Shown: in pieces, positions 7,660 to 13,604 of the stretch
Layout of the letters: each line of letters begins with the position of its first letter
Position numbering within the stretch: the first letter of the stretch is position 1
DNA from: Desulfurococcales archaeon
GTDB taxonomy: Archaea > Thermoproteota > Thermoprotei_A > Sulfolobales > Desulfurococcaceae
DNA: 13,820 bases
Direction: 5' to 3'
Assembly (NCBI GenBank): GCA_027083045.1
Contig: JALWQP010000131.1
Location: 1-13,820, forward strand
Notes under the pieces: model-generated
What the model was told of the DNA's origin: nothing
Database searches by the model: none
Seen by the model: only the letters and a program-made list of their open reading frames with translations
Position numbers and translations under genes: made by a program

Positions 7660-8637
7660 TGCTTCGTTACCACCATTTATCTTTGTACCGCAGTAGGGAC
7701 AGAATTTTGCTCCGAGTGGTACTTCTCTCCCGCATGTAGGACACTTACTGCCTGCTAGAATGCTCAGATATTCTTTACGTACGTCTTCTATCGTTAAATG
7801 CATGTAAACCTGTGTTGTCTTTATGTCTGTGTGACCGAGAAGCCTCTGCAGCGATGGTAGGCTAAGTCCTCTTCTTAGTGCTCGTGTGGCAAATGTATGT
7901 CTTAGTACGTGTGGGCGTGCCTTTTCCCTAGGTATACCTGCTCTTTCACCGAGCTTTCTTATCCTCTTGTATAGGCCTGCATATGTTAGACCTACTAGTT
8001 TGTCTTCGGGACGTAGCCCGTTGAGCTTTATCCAGGAACGGATGGTCTCGGCTGTTTTTGGGGTTATGACTACTTTTCTTTCGCGGCCGTACTTGGTTTC
8101 TTTAACCGTTATTACCAGGTTGTTTAGATCTATGTCTTTAACCTTTAGCCCTAGTAGCTCCTTGCTTCTCAGCCCTGTGTCGAGAAGCAGATCTAGTATT
8201 AGTCTGTCCAGAGGATCGCGTACAGCATTATACATTTTCTCTATCTCGTCATCACTAAGCGCCTCTATTTTTCGCGGTGGCTTCTTAACACCCGGTATCC
8301 TTATTTTTATTCCTGACCATTCAAGGAACCTTCTAAGGAACAATGTATAGTAGTGGAGGGTTACCTGCCAACCCTTTTTTTCTTTTTGTCTGGGTTTCCT
8401 GAAGCCTTTTCTGAGCTTCTGGTTCCTCCACCTGATCACATCTCTTATGGTTACCTGTTTCAGCGGCTTGTCACCGAGGTATTCTAGAAAATCGGTTATT
8501 GCGGCTCTATAAGCCTTTATTGTTTCAGGGCTAGCACCGGCCGCCTCAAGGGCTAATAGGAACTCCTCCAATATCTCGTTGTTTTCTAGTTCGAGCAGCC
8601 CCTCCGGTGCTTCGCCGAGATCAATGCGTATCGGCAT
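7645..8637 (-). CDS. xerA: Xer-like tyrosine recombinase with C-terminal zinc ribbon
   Basis: 330 residues from ATG 8637. An N-terminal SAM-like core-binding domain (about 18-110) is followed by the catalytic domain with a full set of residues: R157 (DTGLRSKE), K182 (TKYGRER), H243 and R246 (RPHVLRHTFA), H269 (LLGHTD) and nucleophile Y278 (TTQVYMH). After it comes a four-cysteine zinc ribbon, CPTC at 299-302 and CPYC at 313-316, with a short tail. The catalytic part matches archaeal XerA, which resolves chromosome dimers at dif, but the ribbon makes it about 40 residues longer than the Pyrococcus protein as I know it. The frame is open to 8793, but that extension is not protein-like and covers another gene's leader. 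No att sites, tRNA or partner genes suggest a mobile element, so a chromosomal Xer role is inferred. Confidence 0.85.
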   Translation of the reverse strand: MPIRIDLGEAPEGLLELENNEILEEFLLALEAAGASPETIKAYRAAITDFLEYLGDKPLKQVTIRDVIRWRNQKLRKGFRKPRQKEKKGWQVTLHYYTLFLRRFLEWSGIKIRIPGVKKPPRKIEALSDDEIEKMYNAVRDPLDRLILDLLLDTGLRSKELLGLKVKDIDLNNLVITVKETKYGRERKVVITPKTAETIRSWIKLNGLRPEDKLVGLTYAGLYKRIRKLGERAGIPREKARPHVLRHTFATRALRRGLSLPSLQRLLGHTDIKTTQVYMHLTIEDVRKEYLSILAGSKCPTCGREVPLGAKFCPYCGTKINGGNEALATT

Positions 8638-8675
8638 ACTGGTTAATCCCCTAATCTTGATGGTACATGATATGG

Positions 8676-8681
8676 TTTTAA
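8676..8681 (+). promoter_or_regulatory. TATA-like element before the 8792 gene
   Basis: TTTTAA lies about 26 bases before 8705. If used, transcription toward the 8792 gene gives a leader of about 87 bases, long for this kind of genome, and that leader contains the hairpin set described for 8728-8786. Confidence 0.35.
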
Positions 8682-8727
8682 CGGGTGTGCTACAATACTT
8701 AGTTTTGGGATGAAGATGCTTAGCAAG

Positions 8728-8786
8728 GCCTAAGCCGCTAGGCGATGTGGAGCTCGCGCGGGCCTGACCATCGCCTACATGGTGGG
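8728..8786 (+). promoter_or_regulatory. candidate switch-like structured leader of the DUF131 gene
   Basis: Three perfect inverted repeats share arms. A: GCCTA (8728-8732) with TAGGC (8739-8743). B: TAGGCGATG (8739-8747) with CATCGCCTA (8769-8777), nine pairs. C: ACCAT (8767-8771) with ATGGT (8779-8783), whose 3' arm covers part of the GGTGGG ribosome binding site (8781-8786) of the ATG at 8792. B excludes both A and C, so B leaves the binding site free while A plus C hides it. This is the logic of a translational riboswitch or thermosensor. It is seen in sequence only, and no known riboswitch class is recognised. Confidence 0.35.
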
Positions 8787-8791
8787 CTGGC

Positions 8792-9037
8792 ATGGTTGGC
8801 GACGTCTATTATCTCGGCTTAACTCTTGTGATTATAGGTTTAGCCCTGATTGTCTTCGGCTTCATAGCTCTTAGGAGTGGTGGGGGGAGGACCCGCACTG
8901 ATTATGGTGGTGTGATAATTGTTGGGCCTATACCGATTGTTTTTGCTAAGAATAAAAATACTGCTTTTATATTACTGGTTTTAGCATTGGTCATTATATT
9001 GGTGCTCTATCTTGTCCCCTTGCTTATGAATAGATGA
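8792..9037 (+). CDS. DUF131/TIGR00304 two-helix membrane protein
   Basis: 81 residues. Two hydrophobic segments, about 8-27 and 57-77, flank a short loop containing GGVIIVGPIPIVF (39-51). This is the signature of the small archaeal membrane family DUF131/TIGR00304, of usual length near 80. The function is unknown. The cytoplasmic or outer placement of the basic loop (RSGGGRTRTD) cannot be decided with certainty, though the positive charge favours the cytoplasm. The ATG at 8792 has GGTGGG five bases upstream. The leader of about 87 bases is unusually structured. The gene ends 11 bases before the convergent DUF2258-like gene. Confidence 0.8.
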   Translation: MVGDVYYLGLTLVIIGLALIVFGFIALRSGGGRTRTDYGGVIIVGPIPIVFAKNKNTAFILLVLALVIILVLYLVPLLMNR

Positions 9038-9048
9038 TTAAAAGATAT

Positions 9049-9936
9049 TTAGGCGAGAGACTCCATCTTAGATCTTATCAGTGATTCTGCATCTTCTTTG
9101 CTTATTGTTACGGGTTTGGCTCCCTTTATCTCGTCCAGGAGAAGCGATGGATTCTCCATGTATTCGTTTAGCTGGTGAGAAGCTTTTGTGTGGATCCTAT
9201 AGGCTTTCCCACCATGTATTATTATACAGTCTATCATATAGCCGCCCGCGTGGGGCTCTACCGATGCTACGCCGATATTGTCCCCGTTGGTGCTCACTAT
9301 TTTGAAAACAAGGCCCCCCTCAAGTGTCTCGCCTATCGGGTCAGCACCGCCTAATACACTGGCTAGTTCGATCCTTGTTTCTGCCTCCGTTTTTCCTTCC
9401 GGCTTCTCTTCTTTCTTTTCCTCAGCAGCTTCCTCGCGTTCGAGTGGTTGTGTTGAACCTATTATTTTTATGGTTTCTTCTTTCTCCCATTCTTCCTCGG
9501 GTTTTACCTCGCCTTTAAGGATCTTTTCTGCTTCTTCTCTTGTAGGTGCTTCTCTGTATTGTTCCTGAACTTCTTCTAGTTTCTCCTTGAGGATCTTATC
9601 TATGATCTTCTTTACCTCCTCGTCTGGATACCTCTTGAAGTACTCTATTCTGAGAGTGCTATACTTCCATGTGATCTTCCATTTCTCAGTGTCTACCTCG
9701 TATTTGACCCTTATTCTCACAACGTCGCCCTTATCGCTTTTCAGCTCTTCTACCAGTATGATGTATATGAGTCTGTTCATTTCTCCTGCTGCGCGTGCTA
9801 CTTCTCTTGCGAAATCCCTGTTCTTCTTCACCAGGTCTCTTAGTTGCGCGAATAGTGTTCTCCGTAATTTGTCGGCGTAAGCGCCTGCGATGACAAGGCC
9901 GGTGCTTAGCTCGTTCTCTATTTTGGGTGCGGACAT
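9049..9936 (-). CDS. DUF2258-like conserved archaeal protein
   Basis: 295 residues from ATG 9936. The opening block LSTGLVIAGAYADKLRRTLFAQLRD (residues 10-34; helix rich in R and A) resembles the archaeal family DUF2258 (COG4345) as I remember it; its function is unknown. An N-terminal alpha/beta domain (about 10-140) is joined by a highly charged E/K-rich linker (about 142-189, including EEAAEEKKEEKPEGK) to a compact beta-rich C-terminal domain (190-295) containing GGLVFKIVSTNGDNIGVASV. No membrane segment is present. The ATG three codons upstream (9945) abuts its own GAGG, while 9936 sits at normal distance from GAGGATGA, so 9936 is preferred. It is divergent from the gene pair at 10124-10849 and convergent with the DUF131 gene. 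Confidence 0.7.
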   Translation of the reverse strand: MSAPKIENELSTGLVIAGAYADKLRRTLFAQLRDLVKKNRDFAREVARAAGEMNRLIYIILVEELKSDKGDVVRIRVKYEVDTEKWKITWKYSTLRIEYFKRYPDEEVKKIIDKILKEKLEEVQEQYREAPTREEAEKILKGEVKPEEEWEKEETIKIIGSTQPLEREEAAEEKKEEKPEGKTEAETRIELASVLGGADPIGETLEGGLVFKIVSTNGDNIGVASVEPHAGGYMIDCIIIHGGKAYRIHTKASHQLNEYMENPSLLLDEIKGAKPVTISKEDAESLIRSKMESLA

Positions 9937-9994
9937 AGTATTCATCCTCTATAACATGTATTGGTGCTCCATAATTTTTCTTGTATTTTGTTTG

Positions 9995-10008
9995 GATAAG
10001 AACTTATC
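9995..10008. repeat. inverted repeat in the 9936/10124 divergent region
   Basis: GATAAG-AA-CTTATC, two perfect six-base arms around two bases. It lies upstream of both divergent genes, and its arms share the core GAT-ATC flavour of the tandem repeat at 10089-10112. It is a possible regulator site and too short to be certain. Confidence 0.25.
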
Positions 10009-10071
10009 TTTGCCCCATGGTGTGTTCTTGGGTATTCTTGATAGGTTATTTTAATTAGTTGATGCCAGCTA

Positions 10072-10080
10072 GATAATATT
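10072..10080 (+). promoter_or_regulatory. TATA-like element before the 10124 gene
   Basis: GATAATATT is centred near 10076, predicting a start near 10102 and a leader of about 22 bases that carries the GTGGGGAT ribosome binding site. The alternative TATTTTAATTA at about 10047-10057 would predict an earlier start. Confidence 0.35.
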
Positions 10081-10088
10081 GTAATGGA

Positions 10089-10112
10089 TGATTATCACTA
10101 CTGATTATCAGT
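10089..10112. repeat. tandem palindromic repeat, candidate operator
   Basis: TGATTATCA occurs at 10089-10097 and again at 10102-10110, separated by CTAC (13-base period). Each copy is a palindrome around a central T. The second extends to ACTGATTATCAGT (10100-10112), with six-base arms. It overlaps the predicted transcription start of the 10124 gene, a common site for archaeal repressors. Confidence 0.4.
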
Positions 10113-10123
10113 GGGGATTCATT

Positions 10124-10363
10124 ATGGGCGGCGATACTGTCGAGTTTGATGGTGTCATTGTTGGTTTTGAGTCTCCTGAGGGCTTTGATTCACCCTCTGT
10201 CTTTGTTCAGGGGAGTGTGGGTAGTGAGCAGGCATCGTTCTACCTGTTGGTGCCCCCAGAAAAATATGATGAGTTGTTGAGGCTCGGTGTCGGCCAAATG
10301 ATTAGTGGCATTGCACGTATTGTTTCCCGTGATCCTCTTGTACTTGAGCTTGTGAGGGGTTAG
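10124..10363 (+). CDS. small protein of unknown function
   Basis: 79 residues from ATG 10124. An ATG at 10088 is in frame, but it lies within the repeat and promoter region, whereas GTGGGGATTC sits just before 10124 as a ribosome binding site. The protein is acidic and beta-rich (DTVEFDGVIVGFES, SVFVQGSVGS, ASFYLLVPPEKYDELLRLGVGQMISGIARI) and ends in LVLELVRG. The strand pattern could fit a small OB-like barrel, but that is only an impression and no binding residues can be named. It has no cysteines and no membrane helix. It is followed three bases later by the next gene, so the two are almost surely one operon. Confidence 0.7.
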   Translation: MGGDTVEFDGVIVGFESPEGFDSPSVFVQGSVGSEQASFYLLVPPEKYDELLRLGVGQMISGIARIVSRDPLVLELVRG

Positions 10364-10366
10364 GTC

Positions 10367-10849
10367 TTGTCGGGCTCTCCTGGTCTTAAGCCTTTGAGAA
10401 AACCTCCTAGGATAAAGGTGTTGGAGGCAGCCGGGGCTATAGGTGATGGCCGGATAAAGGTTCTCAGTGACGAGGAGGCTGTTGTTACTAGCAGTAGGGG
10501 TGATAAGACATACTATGTCGTCGTAAAGCCTGATGGCCGTGTCTATAGCAATGATAATGGCACTATCTATAGGGGTTATGTCGGCTACCCTATAATCTCA
10601 TTCATGATCCTTAAGGGCGAGATACCCCGGGACGAGGATGTTATCAGGGCTATGACGGGTATCCCGTGGAAGGATCTTAATGAGCGCTACAAGAAGTACT
10701 CGATCGTCGAGGAAATAGTTGTTAGGCGTGCGGAGCGCATGGGTGTTAAAAGGGAGATTATATATGACTACATCAATATCGTGATGAAGAAGCTTAGCCT
10801 CAGGCCCCTATTGTTCGATCCAAGCCTCGCCAAAGAGAGGAAATCATAG
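10367..10849 (+). CDS. protein of unknown function, TTG start
   Basis: 160 residues from TTG 10367; GAGGGGTTAGGT in the end of the previous gene provides the ribosome binding site, and the next in-frame ATG is far inside. The family is not recognised. After a basic, proline-rich start (KPLRKPPRIKVLEAAGAI) comes a small beta domain (RIKVLSDEEAVVTSSRGDKTYYVVVKPDGRVYSNDNG), then a helical half (about 80-160) with GYPIISFMILKGEIPRD, a basic helix (VEEIVVRRAERMGVKREIIYDYI) and KKLSLRPLLFDP. It is cytosolic and net basic, and nucleic-acid binding is possible but not shown. Its stop overlaps the convergent gene by six bases. It is co-transcribed with the gene at 10124. Confidence 0.72.
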   Translation: MSGSPGLKPLRKPPRIKVLEAAGAIGDGRIKVLSDEEAVVTSSRGDKTYYVVVKPDGRVYSNDNGTIYRGYVGYPIISFMILKGEIPRDEDVIRAMTGIPWKDLNERYKKYSIVEEIVVRRAERMGVKREIIYDYINIVMKKLSLRPLLFDPSLAKERKS

Positions 10850-11467
10850 AGGATACACGTGGCCGTGTTCTACTCTAATGTATCTTTTTCTGGCTAGTTC
10901 TACCAGTATTTTTCTCGCCTCACCCTTATCTATTCCTAGTTCATGGGCAAGTATTATTATTGCGTCTTTAATGGTTAGTTCGCCATAATCTATTATTGCG
11001 TTCCTAAGTATTTCGAGTGCTTCGCCTTTGATACCGGGTGGTGCTTCCACTGTTTTTATTTCGAGGTTGTTGAGCAGCACTATCCTCTCGTTTATGTCTC
11101 CTTGTATGATGTACTCATGCCCCGTTACCCTTTTTATTTTGGCCCTAAACCAGTCTCTGGGGAGTCTGCGTATCGTTCTCGGGCTTGTAAGGATAACCGT
11201 GTTTTCTGGGAGGACGTGATATGTCTTGATTGCTCTGGGCTCTATTATCACTAGGCGATGTATATCCTGTACTGGATGTTTTAGTAGTACTATGTTTTCC
11301 GGTAGGCTCGCCTCTATCCTGTATAGTATTCCCGGGTAGTCTATGACTGGTAGTGCCTCGTTTTTCCCCGCGAGATGCCTTGCTAGGTGTATTGTTATTG
11401 CAGCTTTCAACCAGGCCTCATGGCACTCTATGATCCATTTCCCCTCGAGCAGCTCTTCGAGCACCAT
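10844..11467 (-). CDS. unknown protein with C-terminal winged-helix-like segment
   Basis: 207 residues. The last 60 residues (about 147-207: a helix EALEILRNAIIDYG, then TIKDAIIILAHELGIDKGEARKILVELARKRYIRVEHGHVYPL) read as a winged helix-turn-helix, with the wing in the final hairpin. The first 140 residues alternate strands and helices (WIIECHEAWLKAAITIHLARHL, DIHRLVIIEPR, NTVILTSPRTIRRLPRDWF) and may be a degenerate Rossmann or P-loop-like fold, but no Walker motif is present. It could be a DNA-binding regulator; the function is not established. The ATG at 11467 lies right behind GGAG, and the GTG at 11464 is an alternative start. It is divergent from the isomerase gene and shares with it an 84-base promoter region. 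Confidence 0.72.
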   Translation of the reverse strand: MVLEELLEGKWIIECHEAWLKAAITIHLARHLAGKNEALPVIDYPGILYRIEASLPENIVLLKHPVQDIHRLVIIEPRAIKTYHVLPENTVILTSPRTIRRLPRDWFRAKIKRVTGHEYIIQGDINERIVLLNNLEIKTVEAPPGIKGEALEILRNAIIDYGELTIKDAIIILAHELGIDKGEARKILVELARKRYIRVEHGHVYPL

Positions 11468-11505
11468 CTCCGCGTGTTCCCCCAGTCTTGTTTTTGTGGT
11501 TGCCT

Positions 11506-11513
11506 GTATATAC
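11506..11513. promoter_or_regulatory. self-complementary TATA box between divergent genes
   Basis: GTATATAC reads the same on both strands. Rightward it predicts a start near 11536 for the isomerase gene (leader about 15 bases). Leftward it predicts a start near 11484 for the gene ending at 10844 (leader about 17 bases). One element may therefore serve both directions. Confidence 0.45.
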
Positions 11514-11523
11514 TAGATATGTA

Positions 11524-11539
11524 CTAAACAATTGTTTAG
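11524..11539. promoter_or_regulatory. perfect 16-bp palindrome, candidate operator
   Basis: CTAAACAATTGTTTAG is perfectly self-complementary over 16 bases. It lies between the TATA box (11506-11513) and the TTG start at 11552, over the predicted transcription start of the isomerase gene. A dimeric regulator bound there would block RNA polymerase. The protein that binds is unknown. Confidence 0.55.
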
Positions 11540-11551
11540 GGGTGTAACATC

Positions 11552-12538
11552 TTGGAGGAGCTGTACTTTAGCTGGAAGGACCAGATAATGGATATTGTTC
11601 GCCGCTGGGGAGAGGTCGGTGTCCCCGGGAAGTACCATGTAATCGGGGTTCTGGGCATGGGTGGAAGCGGTGTTGTCGGCGACTACTTGGCGATGCTCTC
11701 GAGCCTGAGGGGTGGTTTACCGGTGATTGTGTCGAAATCACACTTGTTGCCGAGAACCATATCGTCGGATGACCTGGTCTTCGCTATAAGTTATAGTGGC
11801 AACACTTTGGAGACTAGGCTGGCCGTCGATAAGGCGCTCCGTATTGGTGCTAGAATAGTTGTTGTGTCGAGCGATGGCTTGCTCGAGAAGCTCGCCGTTG
11901 AGAAGAATATCCCGTTCGTCAGCGTCGTGAAAGACGTTGCTCCCCGTACTGCTCTGCCCAGCATGTTGTTCGCCATACTATCAGTGCTTGACGCGTCCGG
12001 TCTCGGCGTCGTATCTAGGGGTGAGGCTGAGGGTGTTGCTGGGTTCCTCGACGACATCATGAGGGATGCCATGAATACCGCCTACGACATAGCTGATTTC
12101 ATAGAGTCTTCTAGGGGTCTACTGGTCATTGCTGGTCATAGTCCATGGGAGGCGCTTCTGATCCGTGGCAAGAACGAGTTCAACGAGAACTCGAAGATCC
12201 CTGTTAAGGTCGATGTTGCCCCCGAGTGGATGCACAACGATATTGTGGGGTATGAGAAGCCCTATAGGTTCCCCGCTTGTGTCCTGGCTGTTAAGGACCC
12301 CGGTGATGATGCTGGCTCTAGGCTCGTGGACTTCATGATAGACACGTACAAAGGCCTGGGGTTCCCTGTCAAAGTACTGGAGCTTAGGGGCGCGAGCGAT
12401 CTCGAGAAGCTCATGTATGGTAGTCTCGTCATGGGTCTCGCCAGTGTGAGGCTAGCGAGGATGAGGGGCTTGGATCCACTGGCTACCGAGAGTATTCATC
12501 GGTACAAGTCGATGGTTAACGAGATATTCGGTGTCTAG
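11552..12538 (+). CDS. bifunctional phosphoglucose/phosphomannose isomerase
   Basis: 328 residues, the usual length of the archaeal PGI/PMI family. It interconverts glucose 6-phosphate, mannose 6-phosphate and fructose 6-phosphate in the cytoplasm, feeding gluconeogenesis, the modified Embden-Meyerhof route and glycan precursors. It has a double SIS fold: GMGGSG at 35-40, SYSGNT at 80-85 and R131 (PRTALP). The catalytic set known from the Pyrobaculum enzyme (E203, H219, T291, K298) is matched with identical spacing by E212 (NEFNEN), H228 (EWMHND), T312 and K319 (ATESIHRYK). The threonine is the residue linked to mannose activity. The start is TTG, supported by GGGGTG about eight bases upstream. 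The promoter carries a 16-bp palindrome over the start site. The stop shares a CTAG with the convergent prenyltransferase gene. Confidence 0.93.
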   Translation: MEELYFSWKDQIMDIVRRWGEVGVPGKYHVIGVLGMGGSGVVGDYLAMLSSLRGGLPVIVSKSHLLPRTISSDDLVFAISYSGNTLETRLAVDKALRIGARIVVVSSDGLLEKLAVEKNIPFVSVVKDVAPRTALPSMLFAILSVLDASGLGVVSRGEAEGVAGFLDDIMRDAMNTAYDIADFIESSRGLLVIAGHSPWEALLIRGKNEFNENSKIPVKVDVAPEWMHNDIVGYEKPYRFPACVLAVKDPGDDAGSRLVDFMIDTYKGLGFPVKVLELRGASDLEKLMYGSLVMGLASVRLARMRGLDPLATESIHRYKSMVNEIFGV

Positions 12539-13428
12539 ACGGGTATTCTTGGCGGGAGGGTGCTGAGCCAGAAAGCTATTAGCCCTAACATCATGTAGGC
12601 CAGCATTCTCTTCCTAGTTTTTTCCAGCAGTGTCTTGTCCCAGGGATTCTTATAGGCTATCATGGCCTCGCGCGTGAACGCTATTCCCGCGAGGAGCAGT
12701 AGGGCTTCATACCATATACTTGTCCCGGCCACTATGCCTGCCGCCAAACCGATAACCAGCCCTGCCACACCATGTGCTACTGATAGTGCTCCCGCTCTCC
12801 TTGGCCCGAACATTATAGCTGCTGTCACGTACCCATACCTCTTGTCTCCTTCCACGTCCTGCATTGCTTTTACGAACTCCCTAGAGGTCGATATAAGGGT
12901 CATGGTCGCCGCGAACATGATGGTGAAGACCAGGTATTCCGCCGAGGCTCCGGCCGCCACGTAACCGTATATTATCGGTCCCGTAGTGGATAGCCCTACG
13001 AGGTAGTGGCTCCACCAGTGCCGCCTCATGTAGCTGTACAGGTACCCTATGAAACCATATGTTATCGCCACAAGGACGGTGCCGGGAGAAACCAGAAGGT
13101 TCAGTAATACTGGTATTGTGAAACACGCCAGGCTGGACCAGAGCACCATCCTGGGGGAAACCCGGCCGCTGGGCAGGGGTTTCCAGGGCTTATTTACCGC
13201 GTCGACAAGCCTGTCCACGTAATCGTTTATCAGCATACTGCCTCCGCAGACAAGGTAGCCTGTCAGGAAACCTATGACCGCCAGTAATGGTGGGGGAGGC
13301 CTGCCGGCATAGACCATGTAGGAGAATATAACGCCTATACCTGTCATGAAGCTGTTTGGAGGCCTCATCATCAACAATATCTTGCCTAGTCCCTTCAACA
13401 CACCCACCAACAAATACTCCGAAGACAC
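12535..13428 (-). CDS. UbiA-family prenyltransferase, probable DGGGP synthase
   Basis: 297 residues. It is an integral membrane protein with eight or nine hydrophobic segments. Both aspartate-rich motifs of the superfamily are intact: NDYVDRLVD at 68-76, followed by NKPWKPLPSGR, and DVEGD at 191-195. They bind Mg-diphosphate of the prenyl donor. In archaea the usual member is digeranylgeranylglyceryl phosphate synthase, which adds the second geranylgeranyl chain to GGGP in membrane lipid synthesis. Length and motifs fit, but a quinone- or heme-type UbiA cannot be excluded by motif alone. The GTG at 13428 is chosen because TTTATTATA (13459-13451) lies 26-27 bases upstream, the distance for a leaderless transcript; the ATGs at residues 20-21 are possible later starts. 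Confidence 0.88.
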   Translation of the reverse strand: MSSEYLLVGVLKGLGKILLMMRPPNSFMTGIGVIFSYMVYAGRPPPPLLAVIGFLTGYLVCGGSMLINDYVDRLVDAVNKPWKPLPSGRVSPRMVLWSSLACFTIPVLLNLLVSPGTVLVAITYGFIGYLYSYMRRHWWSHYLVGLSTTGPIIYGYVAAGASAEYLVFTIMFAATMTLISTSREFVKAMQDVEGDKRYGYVTAAIMFGPRRAGALSVAHGVAGLVIGLAAGIVAGTSIWYEALLLLAGIAFTREAMIAYKNPWDKTLLEKTRKRMLAYMMLGLIAFWLSTLPPRIPV

Positions 13429-13450
13429 GTTATATAGAGTTATTCGATAC

Positions 13451-13459
13451 TATAATAAA
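13451..13459 (-). promoter_or_regulatory. TATA box of the UbiA prenyltransferase gene
   Basis: Leftward TTTATTATA is centred at 13455, about 27 bases before the GTG at 13428, so transcription should begin at or next to the start codon. A rightward TATA-like GTTATATAG (about 13429-13437) is interleaved and could serve the RNA candidate at 13464. Confidence 0.45.
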
Positions 13460-13463
13460 GAAA

Positions 13464-13543
13464 AACATGGCGGTGACGAAACGACGGTAAACAGACCCGT
13501 GCAATAACGGGGATGAAGACCGTTCTCCTAACCGAGCCAGAAA
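13464..13543 (+). ncRNA. candidate C/D-box methylation guide RNA
   Basis: The order and spacing of boxes fit an archaeal C/D sRNA. Terminal stem TGGC (13468-13471) with GCCA (13536-13539). Box C is GTGACGA (13473-13479; 6 of 7 to RUGAUGA). D' is CAGA (13492-13495), exactly 12 bases after C. C' is GGGATGA (13510-13516; 6 of 7). D is CCGA (13532-13535). Three bases (GGT) lie between the terminal stem and GACGA, while D joins the stem directly, which is the layout of a kink-turn with tandem G-A pairs. The weak points are that both D and D' differ from CUGA at the second base, and the C'-D guide is 15 bases. The guides are 13480-13491 and about 13517-13531. A rightward TATA-like element at 13429-13437 predicts a start near 13460. 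The rRNA targets were not identified. Confidence 0.4.
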
Positions 13544-13578
13544 CAACTCATCCTCCTTTCTTAGAGAGAACTAGGAGC

Positions 13579-13586
13579 ATAAAACC
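13579..13586 (+). promoter_or_regulatory. TATA-like element before the right-edge RNA
   Basis: CATAAAAC is centred near 13582, predicting a rightward start near 13608, where the sequence changes abruptly from AT-rich to GC-rich. Read leftward, the same AAAA is TTTT and could instead be a terminator. Confidence 0.35.
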
Positions 13587-13604
13587 ACACAATCTATGAC
13601 TAGG

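Noticed and set aside
7645..8637. Integrase of a provirus or integrated plasmid
   Set aside because: No neighbouring tRNA, att repeat, viral or plasmid gene; the flanking genes are ordinary chromosomal ones.
8707..8767. C/D-box RNA with GGGATGA (8707-8713) and CTGA (8764-8767)
   Set aside because: No terminal stem can form around these boxes, the D' and C' boxes are poor, and the guide spacings are long; the shared-arm hairpins explain the stretch better.
8638..8793. N-terminal extension of the recombinase to 8793
   Set aside because: The added 52 residues have no domain-like pattern, cover the leader of the opposite gene and overlap its start codon; the ATG at 8637 directly precedes the core-binding domain.
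13429..13460. dif-like recombination site in the AT-rich imperfect inverted repeat
   Set aside because: The arms match poorly and are explained by two interleaved TATA boxes; no match to the known archaeal dif pattern could be shown.
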